From Paracentrotus lividus (Eukaryota > Echinodermata > Echinoidea > Camarodonta > Echinidae), in contig CALNVZ010003426.1 of assembly GCA_940671915.1 (NCBI GenBank), positions 14,760,642 to 14,824,641 of the forward strand: DNA of 64,000 nt. The letters run 5' to 3'. Under the pieces are notes generated by a model that worked only from the letters and a program-made list of their open reading frames with translations, was not told the DNA's origin and searched no databases. Positions within the stretch are counted from its first letter, which is position 1, and each line of letters starts with the position of its first letter. This document shows, piece by piece, positions 1-13,500 of the stretch. The translations under genes were made by a program, and so were the position numbers.

Positions 1-911
1 AGAAAATGGCTCAACTCTGGCTCTCCAACAATGGTTTTTTGTAAGTCTGTGAGTGAAAAATCTGAGAAGTCTATACTATTTTGGAATATGTTTTCGCAGG
101 TCTTTTCCAAACACTACATCGATTGTGATTGTCCCTCAAATATTTGTGTATCTTTGCTGCAGTTTTAGGGCTCCAAAGTGCTAATCTAGCTTTATATTCT
201 CATGTTGTAAACTTTTGCTTACAAATGTATTTCAACACAAGAGAATGACACGGGCGTGACACAAATGGCGAAAAGTCGACGAATCGTTCAGATGAGCCTC
301 ATTAAGTGTCAAATTCTATAGTGTTCAGTGGGTGGAATCCCGAGATTGGACCAACCTTAATCTGTAAAATGACCAGCCCCCGTTAATGTAGTAATAACAG
401 AGCCAATAAATTCGCCAAAGGCAGACTTTCACCTCTTTGATCGATCACCACTTAGACTGTATGTATTATGTATATTAATCATCGTAACCTGATATTGTAA
501 TGGTGTTAATATGGGTTTTTATTTGCAATTAAATAAACAGAGATGCCAATTTAGCTGACATCAATTCCTTAGTAGCAAATCGTTCCAGCTGAGGTGATAA
601 TCATGTGTGAGTTTTCCCGACAGTAGCAACTAGACCATCACGATATGAACAGGTTTGGTGCTAAATTATTTAGCCTTTCTCGATGGAATGAAGCATTTGG
701 ACAATATCATTTTTTACTCCGGGCATCGTTTACACGACAGCATCGGTAGATTACAACTCTGCAAAGGTCACGTTCAGTTTCAACACCAACTCGAGAATAT
801 TTCAGGAATTATGGTCACAAAGGTGATGTATCCTACACAATATGTAGTGTGTTTGTCACTTGTTCTGGGCCGATGAATGCAGTTAAGATTGAAGTTATTG
901 CAATAGCATAA

Positions 912-3900
912 ATATCACTAAAACAACTGGAGATCACGATATGAAAGGAAATGGTCTTGGTTTTATTGCCGTCGCTGGTTTTATCAAATTCTGCAGAAGT
1001 CGGCCACTCGTAGAAAGTTGAATTCATATGAATTCCTAATAAACCTAAAGTACCAGTATCGCAGTATAAGCTCTCTTACAATGGTGCTGTCTAACTATAT
1101 TGTTGGCCGAGTCACATATGTTGACTGGTGACGATATCTGAAGAATAACACCAGTCACAAGGTCACGCGAACTGTGAATCACTGCGCTAATAATCAGGGA
1201 GCACATTTTATTTCAGATATACAAGTGCATTGCGTTAATAAATGAACAAAAAGTGATGCAGCCCATGATTAAAAGAATGAACATTGGTTTTGATCTTTAT
1301 TCACTTATAAACCACAAGTTCCCAAGGAAATCATGTAAATTAAGGGCCAAATAGCCAATCATTGTGGTTGCATCAAGTCGCAAAGGTCATTCAAGGGATT
1401 TTCATTTATAAGCGCATGTGCATAAATACGGTACAAATTTGAAAGTACATGTACTATATAACAACCAAAAAAAAGCAAGATCATGGTCAGAAACTAAAAC
1501 ATGAAGAGGAATCTCAGGTACATGTATTTTGAATTACCCAATAACCACATGGGATGCGTTGGAGATGGATTAGAGAAATGGTCATGGTGGTTAAGTTTCA
1601 GGGGTTTGTGAAGTTTCTCATGGGACATTATAGTACATGGTAGTGATGGTACAGTTGGCTGATAACTGTGTTAATATGGCATTTACTGTATAGACACATG
1701 TGAGTATGAAAGATGTGAGTGAAGAATACAGCTGTTTAGCACCTGATTTACTAGGTTACATTTCCTGATCATATAACAAATCGTTGTAAATTTGTTCCTC
1801 TATATAAGCCCATGTCTGTAAAACGGCCTGTCAATATTTTGAAGATAAAATCCATACAAAACATTTTAATACTCATTTCCAAACATGAATTCATGAAATC
1901 TAGCGTCAATTACATTCAACCAGTCTTCATTAGTTCTTGAGCGATTATTTTGTATGTTTGCACTTGTAAAACAGATTACCAGTTAGGTAAATGCTGGTTA
2001 CTTTTTTTACACATGTGTTATATTGTGAGTAAGTACACTCCTATCATAAGCACAGTGTTCTTAATTACACATAAATTACGGTAAAACCTAGAGTATCATT
2101 AAACCAAGTATGCAGAGTCATCTGTGGGCAAGTAGTATTTATGGAAATTCTACGTCTACTGCATACATGGACTAGGACTACATGTCATAGCAATAAATAC
2201 TTCATTTAAAAACGGATAAAGACCATTTGTTTTGACCTGCCAGAAGAGGATAGAAAGTTTGGCTATGAGATAAAATACATGTATATTAGGGTAGCCACTA
2301 GCTTTTACTCCTGAAATGTGATAGCCTGATTGTTCACTTTGTAACAAAGTTCTTGAGATAAAGATTTCACAAAGAAAATCCTCTTGTGTACTGTAGCAAA
2401 TTTATTGAAATGTGGGCATTCTATTCATGTTAGAAAATGAAGTCTTAAAGCGTTTCAGTTGAACTTGGAAAGAATGGCCAGCCATGAAATCTTATGACAG
2501 AAAAATGTCTTACCAAGCCAATTTTCAATCTGCGTACTTAGGTTAACTTATGTACAATGGTGTCATGTTCTGGCACAGGCGGGGAGGGATATCTTATCCA
2601 TATTCTTACCATCCTGCATACCCTTCAACCATTTCCCCTCAAGAACAACATGTAAACGTTTGTCCACCACAATATCGTACATCACGTGAGCATGATTTCA
2701 ACACGTAAAAAAACCCCAAGGGCCCTTGGAATTTATTTAAAATTTTCATTATTGATGAGATATCCACGCATAATAGGATTTGCACATGTCTTTACCCATC
2801 ATACCCCCCTGACTTCTACATGTATACAACCTCATGTACAGGTAACCCCCTTCATCTGGCCAGACGCAACACATGGCATCTATCTCTGGTTCCGAAAAAC
2901 TCTGGATGACGTCACATTATGCTAATGAGCTAGAAAAGATTTCAGTGCTCAGATTTTATGATGATCTATCATTGCTGAAAATTTGAAATACTTTAATGCA
3001 TTGTTTTTTGAGCTATCGTGTCTACAAGAATTGTACAGTAAAATAAAAATAAAGAAAAAAAAAAGAGAAGAAGATTCGGACAATAACAAGAGGTGCTATG
3101 TACATACGTACATACCACCTAAAAAAAATAATAATAATACATCTGAAAAAATTGCCTTCTGAACCCCCTTTCCAAATCCTGGATTCGCCGTTGTTTGTCA
3201 ATTATAAATATCCATCATAGATCATATCAATTCTAGTTGTAAACTTAAGAGATAGAGGGCGCTACCATTCTACTCAAAGCGAACGTGCCCATTGACTTTT
3301 TTTTTTTTTTTTTGACATTTTTTCACTTTATTTTCTTTATTGTGGCGAGCAACTACCTTTTCAAAGAAATGTTCAACTTGAATAAATACGCTAAGAGTCC
3401 AAATTTTTCAAAAATAGGAATAACTTATTGCAAAGGGAAAAAAGTCCTGTCACTTGTGTCAATTCCAAAGCCTAGTCAGATCAAATTCCTGTACAATATG
3501 GTATATTTTGCTCTCAAAATAGCTCATGCGCTGCATAGTTTTGATCCTCGATGCCGCATTATACTATTATAGCTTATTGTTCACATGGCAATTAAAAGCT
3601 TGAATTCTCAGCTTTCCAGAGATGGTACATTCATTTTAATTGATTAAAAAAAGTCCTGTCACTTTGAACAAAATCATAAGAGGTTCTTTCCTCGACTAGT
3701 CAATATTTACGCTTATCACATTCATATCGCATAGAAACATGTGAACTGGCGTCTCACAAACTTGTGACAAGTTCACATCTATGTCATTGTTGATTGAGGA
3801 TCAATGATAATGAAATAAGCTATTCATAATTGCTATTACAATTCAAGCACTAATAGATTTATAAGCTTGCCCAAATGTGTATTTCCTCCACCTGGTCTGG

Positions 3901-3950
3901 AATCTATTAACTAAGAGACATGATAAAATCATCAATTTTTCATCTCCACG
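912..3950. other. Intergenic or first-intron sequence, nothing recognised
   Basis: AT-rich sequence with short ORFs of random composition. I see no domain signature, RNA gene or element with paired ends. Confidence 0.6.
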
Positions 3951-4231
3951 ATGAATTGCTCAACCGAACGGACAATACCATTTCACGGAGGGAAGTCTCT
4001 TACGGCGAGTTTTTGTGGAGCTAATTTATTATTGCAGCCAGCTGTAATTAAATGGGCTCGCTTTCTCAGCCGTATTTCCAACGTCACTTTGTTGCGTCTG
4101 GCCTCTTAGATAATGGACGCGACTTGTTTAATTACGATTTAATGCCGCACATTAGTATACGTTAACTTTACATTTTACATAGAGTAGAATTGATATGGTC
4201 CGCTCTTGGTACTTTATTTTTCTCTTTACAG

Positions 4232-4519
4232 TACCATACCCTATACAGTCAGTATCCTACACTTCTTCTGCGGAATCTTTACACTTTATATGGGAAAAAC
4301 CATCATGTGAAAACCTACACGGTGAATTGGATGACTACGATTACAATCTCTACAACCTCGATGATGGGTTTTATGTGCGATCATTTGCGTCTACTCCTAG
4401 AAATGATGTGATACATGGCCTTGATCCTTGTACACAGTATCGCTTCAGAGTAAGAGTAGTCACAACTTCTTCCAGAAGGAGTGACTGGCTAATAGTAATG
4501 GCAATGACGAATATATCAG
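4232..4519 (+). CDS. aGPCR exon 1 of the model: fibronectin type III domain 1
   Basis: Codes from VPYPIQSVSYTS to AMTNIS. The FN3 signature is visible as the early tryptophan in FIWEKPSC and the late tyrosine in GLDPCTQYRFRVRVVT. The exon starts with two bases of a codon after a TTTACAG acceptor and ends one base into a codon at CAG|GTTTGT, so it is a phase 1-1 cassette. An upstream exon ending in phase 1 is required. Confidence 0.85.
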
Positions 4520-7500
4520 GTTTGTCGATCACCACATGTTTACTGTCCATAAAATTTATTTTGTTCCGTTTTTTTAGACTTTGAGTAGATTATGAAATTA
4601 TGGTGGTAGACCTACTGAGATAAAAAGAGAGGGAAAAATAAAGAGGTAATTAAAGTTAAAAGTACAAATCACTGTTTAAAAAGGAGGTAAGTTAAATATC
4701 ATATAATATATTTATTCGGAAAGTATGCATATCATCTATTTCGAACAAAATTACATGAACCTTGCAATAAAAACAACAACCCAAAACCAAGACATTAACT
4801 TGATAAAATTAAAGTAGATTTTTTTTTTTCATGATTCACGAATATCCTGAAATTTCCACAAGTAAACACTTTTTTCAAACCTTAACCCTTATCAGCTCCT
4901 GGCGCACCAGAAATTACACAATTCACACAAAATCAATATGGAAATGGTAATACGGGTCTAATAGTGGCATGGCAGCCACCTACCTCACCACGTTGCCAGC
5001 CTACAAACTATGAGATCAAGTACTATCTTCGGCGAGGTGATATGTGTGAGCCCATTCACAGTAATCCACAAATGAAGTTAGCAGGGGCAGTTAATGGTTC
5101 AACTTTCACCTATGACATTAAGGAACTTCGCGCCAATTCCGAATATCTGGTGTTCGTAAGAGGCAACACTACGAGCGGATATGGTGATTCCGATTCTTTG
5201 GCAGAGACAACTGGATATTCATGTTAGTATTAATAATTGATTTGAGTGAAATTTCAATTCCTAATCAAGGTAATAAACAGTAAACAACAGTAATCGTCTT
5301 CATTAGGCCTTTCCTTAAACAAATAAGGCTTTAAACATATCCTCCAAGAGATGCAACTGTTTTACTTGAATACAATTTGTATTTTTTCTGTTCTTAATAT
5401 AATTTTCCAGATCCTAGTGGACCCCCAACTAATATCCATTCTACATCCATCAGGAAACGCAGTATTATATTTACCTGGGAGAAACCAGAATGTGGTCATC
5501 GAAACGGACCAATCACAAACTACACGGTCAAGCTCTCTGATTCAAAAGGTAATGTTTCTGATATATGCTCGAATCCAGGATTCCACGAGTCTTCTTCTTT
5601 TTCTCGAGTCCCTTTTCTCATGTATGTATGAAACTCGGTTTTGAATCAGTGTTTTAGGAATATGTCTGTCATTTTAGACCCTGTGTTTGCTCTGGCAACA
5701 ATTCCATACTAAATTTGAACGACTAACTACATCCTTGGGCTTCATAGGCCTACTGTATCCTATAACCTAAACCTCCCCAGGCCTAAACCTTGAATAGAAC
5801 CATAGTACAACCTAACCTATAACTCTACATTTAAGTAGGGAATGTGAAAATTTAGATGACATTATTATATCATTATTTAAGATCAATTCCGCACTGAGAA
5901 GGCATAATGACGGACATGCCCGGAACTGTCGTGACGAAATTGGAAATGTTCAACGGAATATATTTCCGTGCACACTCATCCCAGGACCTGACTAAATTCT
6001 GCTCCTACACCAGCAAACTTTTTCGTCATTTATTTTTAGATTTCATTTCAAGAAAACATATTGTACAACCATGCTATGAAGCGAATCGATAAAATCTTGA
6101 TGGTACGTTCTGCGTTTCGTTCTCTGTTGCAGGAGTCGTAGTGCACCTCAACAACGTGTCTGCTCGTGAAGCAGCCGGGTATCAGATATATTCCCTGATC
6201 CCATATTCGAATTATAGCTTTAGCATCAGGGCTTGGAACTATGAATTACCAGGAGAGTTCGGACCAGAAGTTTGGGAACAGACAGCTGAATCAAGTACGT
6301 GGTATAAGTACATCCCTTTTGACTAAAGTGAAGGGACCGGTTGTCAAAGTAGACAGTGCAGTCATTTATTTTAAACTCAACAATTCAAATTTTTCTGAGG
6401 CAGGATTGGATCTCTATTGTGTGACTTTTGTTCATTTATAGAGAACTTCTGAAACACAATGGCCTACAAAGAAAATCTGTTCCACCAACTCAAGCCATTC
6501 CACGATCTCTTACAATTACTCTTACAAATTACTGAATTTAAATCATTATTTGTAGATGTTACATCTATGTCCCATGAAACTATATTACTTTTTAAGTTAA
6601 ATAACAATTTAATTGATTGGAAACAATAATAATAATGATACTTATATTGATAATAATAATAATGATAATGATGAACATGATAATAATAATAATAATAATA
6701 ATATTTCTATTTGAGAAAAGCTATATACATATGTGATACGTCTTGTCGAAATGAGAGAGAAGTCGCAGATCAAAGATCCGAGTAAATCGACAAACTAATA
6801 AAAAACTCAAAATTTTGAGGAATTTTTTTTTTATTTTCTGGTTCTACCATGCTTCATCTTTGCTCTTCAAAAAAATGAGTGAAAATGATAACGGGAAAGT
6901 GGTAAAAAAGCAGTTTTTCGGCGAGTGTTTTTTTCGGTCATAATTTTTTTTTTCCGGACATACAAGCGCACGTCCACGCTCATTTCCCCTCTCCGTTTAG
7001 CTCCGCACTTAGCAACGCACGGCTTTGTTTATTGGACGTTCACGGTCATGTGATGTGTGATTTCAACTGGCTTTTTGTTTCGTTTTTGTGAGCGAATAGC
7101 GAACTAAACTCTCTACTTTTTTATAAACATAGAACCGGTGTCGGTCGGCGTCCATCCTCAAAATCAGACTGTGGAGATTGGCACTAACATGAACTTGACG
7201 TGCAGCTTCCATAATGCCGATCGCTACCAGTGGTACAAAGATGATAATCCTCTCCCTAAGAAGGCAAACCAGGGTCTTTTGTATATTGTCAAGGTCTCCG
7301 TAAGTGACATCGGATATTACTTCTGCAGAGGATATGGAAATAACCGACAATTGGACACAAATGTGGCATCTGTTTACATTAAAAGTAAGCATCCATATTT
7401 TTGTGTATATCAAATACGTGCTCTTATACGTCTATATATGTCAATTCCCTCGATTTCCGGGACTAATTTTGGATAGAACGCGACGCAGAATATTATGTGA

Positions 7501-10500
7501 CAAGAGCTGATATCAGTTTTTTAATTCGACTGTGATTTCAATATTAGAAACTTCCCGAGGGCTCTATATTTATGTTTCAGTTCTGAGATAATAATGTCAT
7601 TGTTAATAAATAAAAAGGAAAATAAAACCGAAGGCGATGTTTACTAATTTAAATGCCACGCTCTTAAACTTCTGATCACACGGGCATTTAATTGAAGGCT
7701 AAGGGATAAGAGCTTGCCATAACAAAGTTGCTGAAGCACCTATTTAGTCATCAGTAGGTCTCGGATTCGAATCCCTATGGAGTCTCATGTCCTTTGCTCA
7801 TTTTTGTCATATTATATATTTCTGGTCAGTTGCACTCTTTGTTCAAATTTACATTCAAGAAGCTGCATTACTTGACCGCAATCCCTCGCATTTATCCCCA
7901 AGTTGATTTCTATCTTTCGGTACATGTCAGGCTCTATAAGCTTCTGATCACTCGAGCATTGAAAGCTAAGGGATGACCTGGGACGGACATTCACATAAAG
8001 GCCTGCCATAGCTCACTCGATAGAGCACCTGTCTAGCAATCAGGAGTTGTCGGATTATAATCCAAATAGAATCCAATTTTCGCTTTGCTAACGTTTTTTC
8101 ATGTTAAATTATGTCTGGTTGTTTAAGGCCGTAACATCATTTTATCGTTTCATGACGTTCCTTTACAGATCTGACCAACATACGAATTACAAATATGATA
8201 TTCGTTAATACTACGATTACATCCGATGACAAAATACTGCGTCAGAACATCAGTAACACTGTAAGTATTTTCAAATATTTGTTAATGATTCAGGGGTCGC
8301 AGGCTGAGGTGAGGGAAATGGACATTCCCCCGACACACAAACAAGCACCCACACACTTAAAACAATGTGTTCCGCGTTTTAGGACTTTAGTGTCCATATA
8401 TATTTCCTTTGTCGTCCTTAATTTTGTGGCACATCTATGTTTTATCGAAGATGTACCAGGCATTCCAGCCCTTGACCCGGCCTTTTATAGGCTAACCTAT
8501 TAAATTGAATTGAATTGAATTAAATTTATCATTCTCCGGTATTATCATCATATCAAATAATTTTACATGTAATTTCACATATACAGTTTTCATGAACGAA
8601 CAATAATTTTTTCATAAAAATGATGAATTAATTCCAAGTAATTTACAGCAAATATAGTACAATATAAGATAATGATAAATGATAATAGAAGGACCTGCTA
8701 AAAAGTAATTTCCTTCTTTTGCAAGCCCCAAATTAATTAATAAGTAATACAATGTGTCGTATGCTTTTACAATCAACAAAGTTACACATGATTAATATAG
8801 GTAAGTAAATTTTTGAATGATGTATCTACATACATTTTCCTTTGACCGTCAATTTTTTCATTTTTGTTTCTTTCCGTTTTACCTCTTCCTGGACATCCCT
8901 TAAACGTCATGATCAATCACCTAAATGTGAATTATTAAATCTTTTTAAATATGTTTTATATTGATATCAGATTCAGAAATTACTCATGAGTGACTCCAAA
9001 CTCAAAGATCTGTCTCCCACAGTTATCTGCAAGAACTTTACCAGGGTTGGAGGCATACATGGCACAAGCAGTCTTGTTACTGACTGTATCATTTACATCA
9101 AAGGCAGCAATCTAACTGCATTCGACGAATACTATCTCATGCAAGATATTGCTGATAAAACTGGTAGCTTGTATGATAATCTTGACCTTAGCAAGATGCG
9201 AATCCAACACACTGGTAAGAATCTTGCATTTTTGGTTACGGTTATTAATTATTCCCGATTATTGGTTATTAATTACTCCCGATTACGCAATGCCTATATT
9301 AAATGAATCTAATTTTGGCATACACTATGAATTCGACATTGTGCGACACTGTCATTTTAGAAAGTCTTTTAGAGTTCAGCCAGCGTTGTGTTAAACACAA
9401 GGTTATTGTACAAAAAACAAACGTTCCTTTTTAACAATTGGAATGGTAATAAGATATTTCCAAAATGTGCAATTCGCACTGTGGTGAGTAAAACAGGCGT
9501 AATCTTTTGCACAACTGATCTGTAACAAATTCGTGTGTAAAAACAAGGTTTCCATCAAAGGCCTATTTTTTTTGCACAAAAAAAAATTGATTGCTACAAC
9601 TGGGTGACACACGGAAGATCAGTGGCTAATCCAGAGTGCGAAACAATGGCAATAAGTGGCGCCGCACCACCTCCCCCCTTTTTTTTTTTTTTGGGGGGGA
9701 CCCTGATTGAATATATATGTCAAACTAACGGTTGCCGCCCCCACGTTTTTACTTTTTTGCCCCCCTCCCCCGTTTTGTTATTATTATTTTTTTTTTTAAA
9801 TTCTGTCCCGCCGTTGTCATAAAACCTAATCGTACCAAAATTATTAGATGTGTGACATTGTAATTAAACCAGTTGTTCTGCATCCCTAGACAAGTTTGTC
9901 TAAATAAAAATTGTACAATTCATGTTGTATAGAATAAGAACTGCCCTTGGTTCCATTTTTTGTATTTATTATTTATCATATCGTCTCCAGCTATCTGCTC
10001 AAATAACATTTGGGTGTCACCGCGTTTTGGACAAATCCGTTTTCCAGAGGGTGAAAATAATGGGAAATGGTTCAACTCAACTGACGATAATAAATGTCCA
10101 TTCAACACAACAAACGGTAAGACATGCCTTGGTTAAACGCTTACATGTTTTCATATTCTAACGATTAACTACACGAGCAGTGTACTTATCTCTGGATTAT
10201 TGCATAACTAAAAACTTTATTACTATGTTTCTAAATGGCTCTATCCAATCCAATTAACCCACTAATTAATTTTTTTTTAATAATTTTGCATCTGATTCAG
10301 TATTCTTCTTATCCTCAAGTCTGTTCTCTCATTGTTTTAATTGATTGTATCATTATTATACCCCACAAAAAAGTAAGTATATTTTCTTAATTTATTTTTA
10401 TTTTCTACTTTCCAGCTAAACAACCAATCGGGCGCGCAAAGTGCGTTGGAGATCTGATTTCACAAAGTACCTGGGACCCTCAAGATAACTGTGGATCATT

Positions 10501-13500
10501 CAGGAATGTCAGCGACTTACTCAACGAGATTTCAGAGGTATAGCTCCCAAATTTTTATGCATTTTATTTTTTAAATTAACGAGTGATAATGTGAAATTTC
10601 TAAATCCGTGAGGAATATACTATTAAATTTTGTTATGGACACAAACCACGAAAATAATCCCCCTATTTTTTTTGTCACTTTATATTGTATAAATTGTCAT
10701 ATAAACACAACACAAAAAGAAAGTTCCCCTATTTGGGAGTGGTGTGGTCGAGTGGATAAGTCAACGGACTTACGATCAGAAGGTACGCGGTTCGAATCCT
10801 GTCCACCACTAGCATCCTTCGGCAAGGTGTCAACCTGCAAATTTGCCGAACCTGACCCAAGTGAGGTGAATGGGTACCGGGAGGAAGCAATTCCTTGAAT
10901 GCTGTGAGCACCTTTCGGGGCAGCCTAGCTAAGCCGGGTAATAATTAGTTAACACTATAAGCGCTTCGAAAAACCAAGGTGGATATATGTATTAAGCGCT
11001 ATATAAATGTAACTATTATTATTATTATTATTTAAAATATCAAGAAGTTCACAAGCCTAAAATCACAACTATCGGACCAATTTTCAGATTTTAAACTTTT
11101 TGCACGACAGTATGTACGCAAAACGTGCTTTAAAACATATGGAAAGAAACTTTGACTAAAATTTCACGGTTGAGAGAGCATTCACCAAAAAATTGTCCAA
11201 ACTGCGATTTTTACTTCTTTTCCATGTTAAAATTGATCAAATATGATGGGATTCATGTCTGAGAAGAGTGTTTTTAACTTTTTTGAATGAACACAATAAA
11301 ATACCATGTAAAAATCACTTAGTAATTATTATTTCCATTTTTACACTAAAAATCATGTAATTATCCGTTTTTGTGTTATTCTTATTACCGGTGTACGTGT
11401 ACACATGATCCTATTGCATTTATTTAAAAATTCATGCTTCAATGAGCCCGTGGCCCTGGAGAAGCTGTTATTTTTTATTTAGAGACTTAAATTCAATTTC
11501 TTACTTAACCATAACAATTCTTTTGAAGGCATTCATTTGATTTCATCTTTGCAAAAATCCCGATTTTCCATGCTTCAGTGAACACAAGATATGAGAAAAA
11601 CATGGAAAAGGGAAGAAAGTTTGCACCTGGCACGGCTCAATGGCACGTCCGATTCTTAATTTGACCTAAATTTTTGTTAGTTAAGGACCTCTTAAATATT
11701 TGTGACAAGTTTCAAGAATGAACTCACAGTATAACAAACAAAAGATTAACTATGAAAATGGGCAATGCTTGACTCTTGATGTATCGATTTCCTCCCCCAT
11801 TGACTTTATGTACAGAGTTTGAACAAAAGGGAAAATTTGCATACCCCTTAAAGAAACATTAGTATTTTTTTACCAGAAAGAATTGGGGAAATCAGGCGCG
11901 TATCCAGGATTTGGCACCCCGGGGGGCCCGATGGTGATTTGGATTTTGGCGCCCCCCCATGGTGACTAAAAGAAAGGTACATCCTATTTTTTTCTTCGCT
12001 CCGTTACATACACAAACGGCGAGCCAAAAGGTCTACCTCGATTTTTTCACGTCACGGATCTTCGGCCCGAGCGATAAGGGGGGGGGGGGGGGGGGGTAGG
12101 TGTTGGAAAATTTTCGCCTTTGGCCAACCACAAATGGGGGGGGGGGGTAGGTTTTGGAAAAAATTTCGGCCTTTGGCCAACTCAAATGGTCATACATGTC
12201 AGCTGTAGGGGTAGGTTTCAGAAAGTAAGTCGGCTCAAATCATGTAGATTTTTTTCGTTTTTTTTTTTTTTTTTTTTGTTTTTTTTTTTTTTGCGATTTG
12301 GCGCCCCCCTTGAGGTCAATTTGGCGCCCCTTTTAGGTCATTTTGGCGCCCTTGTCGGGTGCCCACCCGGGACGACCCGGGCCCGTAAGCCCCCCCCCCA
12401 GAATAGCGCATGGAAATGGTATTAATTGTGTTCATTTCAACCGTAAATTGATTTTAATAGTTTGCAAAATTTGAAAACACTCTTCTTAGACATGACTCCT
12501 ATCATATTTGATTAATTTTTCCATGACAAAGAAGTAAACATATCAGTTTGGGCAATTTTTGGTGCATGCTTACTCAACCGTAAAATTTTACGCAAATTTC
12601 CTTTTCCATATGTTTTGAAGCACGTTTTTCGTACACTCTGCCGTGTGAACTGTTTAAAAAAATGAAAATGGGTCCGATATCATGGGATCAAAGTTGTAAT
12701 TTAAGGCTTGTGAACTTCAAAAAATGATATTTTTTGCATTCAACCATTGGTTACTGAAACATGACTTGATTTTTCCTGAAATTCGCCCCCGGTAGCTAAT
12801 TAAATTGCCTACATGGACCTATGACTAGATTTTTTTTCAACTCATCCTGGTTTAAAATTATTGATATTTGAAATAGGGGAACTTTTATTTGTTTTGTGTT
12901 TAGTTACTTATGCCCTTTTCAAATATTATACTGAAATGACGGCTTATTTAGATTTTTAAAAATGCGAAATCATAAAAGCCTATATCTTCAACAATCAAAT
13001 AGTGACGTACTAGCTTAAAACTTAAAATAATGACTTTGTGTGCTTTTTCCCCATTTTGTTTCTTTTCTTTTATTCTTTTTTTCCCCCGGAAATGTCTAGG
13101 CCTACTTGAACTTAGTTTTTAAATTTGGCAACCCTAAACAATCAGCAAGAATGTCATCATAGTGGAACTGAATTGAAATTAAGAACAAATTCATTGTATA
13201 TAACTGCAGTGTTTTCCAGACTTTTAATTCAGGTGCTTAATATGAATGAAAATAAATCGGACTGGGGATCTGAAAGTTCAGGAAGGAGAATTGAGAGATC
13301 TGGGTTATTGGTTTCTAATACGTTCTAGCCTCCTCCATGGGCCTGAGATAACCTGGCGCAGGCGGTGTAGCCATGCGCTTGCCGAGAAGAAGTCCTTGTT
13401 GTGATTCGATTTCGTACTGATGTCAAGATTCATTTAATTTTCAACCAGATACAGATCCTGCTGCCGATCTATTACGATAAGATTTTCTGTTTTCTAAACA

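Larger units (their letters stand above)
10703..12902 (+). repeat. Foldback element copy A (terminal AAACACAACACAAA), with SINE and GC-rich insertions
   Basis: The ends are AAACACAACACAAAAAGAAA and its complement near 12,902. The two halves are inverted repeats of each other, for example GCACGACAGTATGTACGCA on the left against its mirror near 12,620. The centre is interrupted at about 11,890-12,420 by G-rich low-complexity sequence with repeated TTTGGCGCCC. No coding capacity was seen. Same family as copies B and C. Confidence 0.85.

Noticed and set aside
10741..10805. Functional tRNA gene
   Set aside because: A and B boxes are present, but the acceptor stem does not pair and the sequence continues into a SINE body with an (ATT)n tail.
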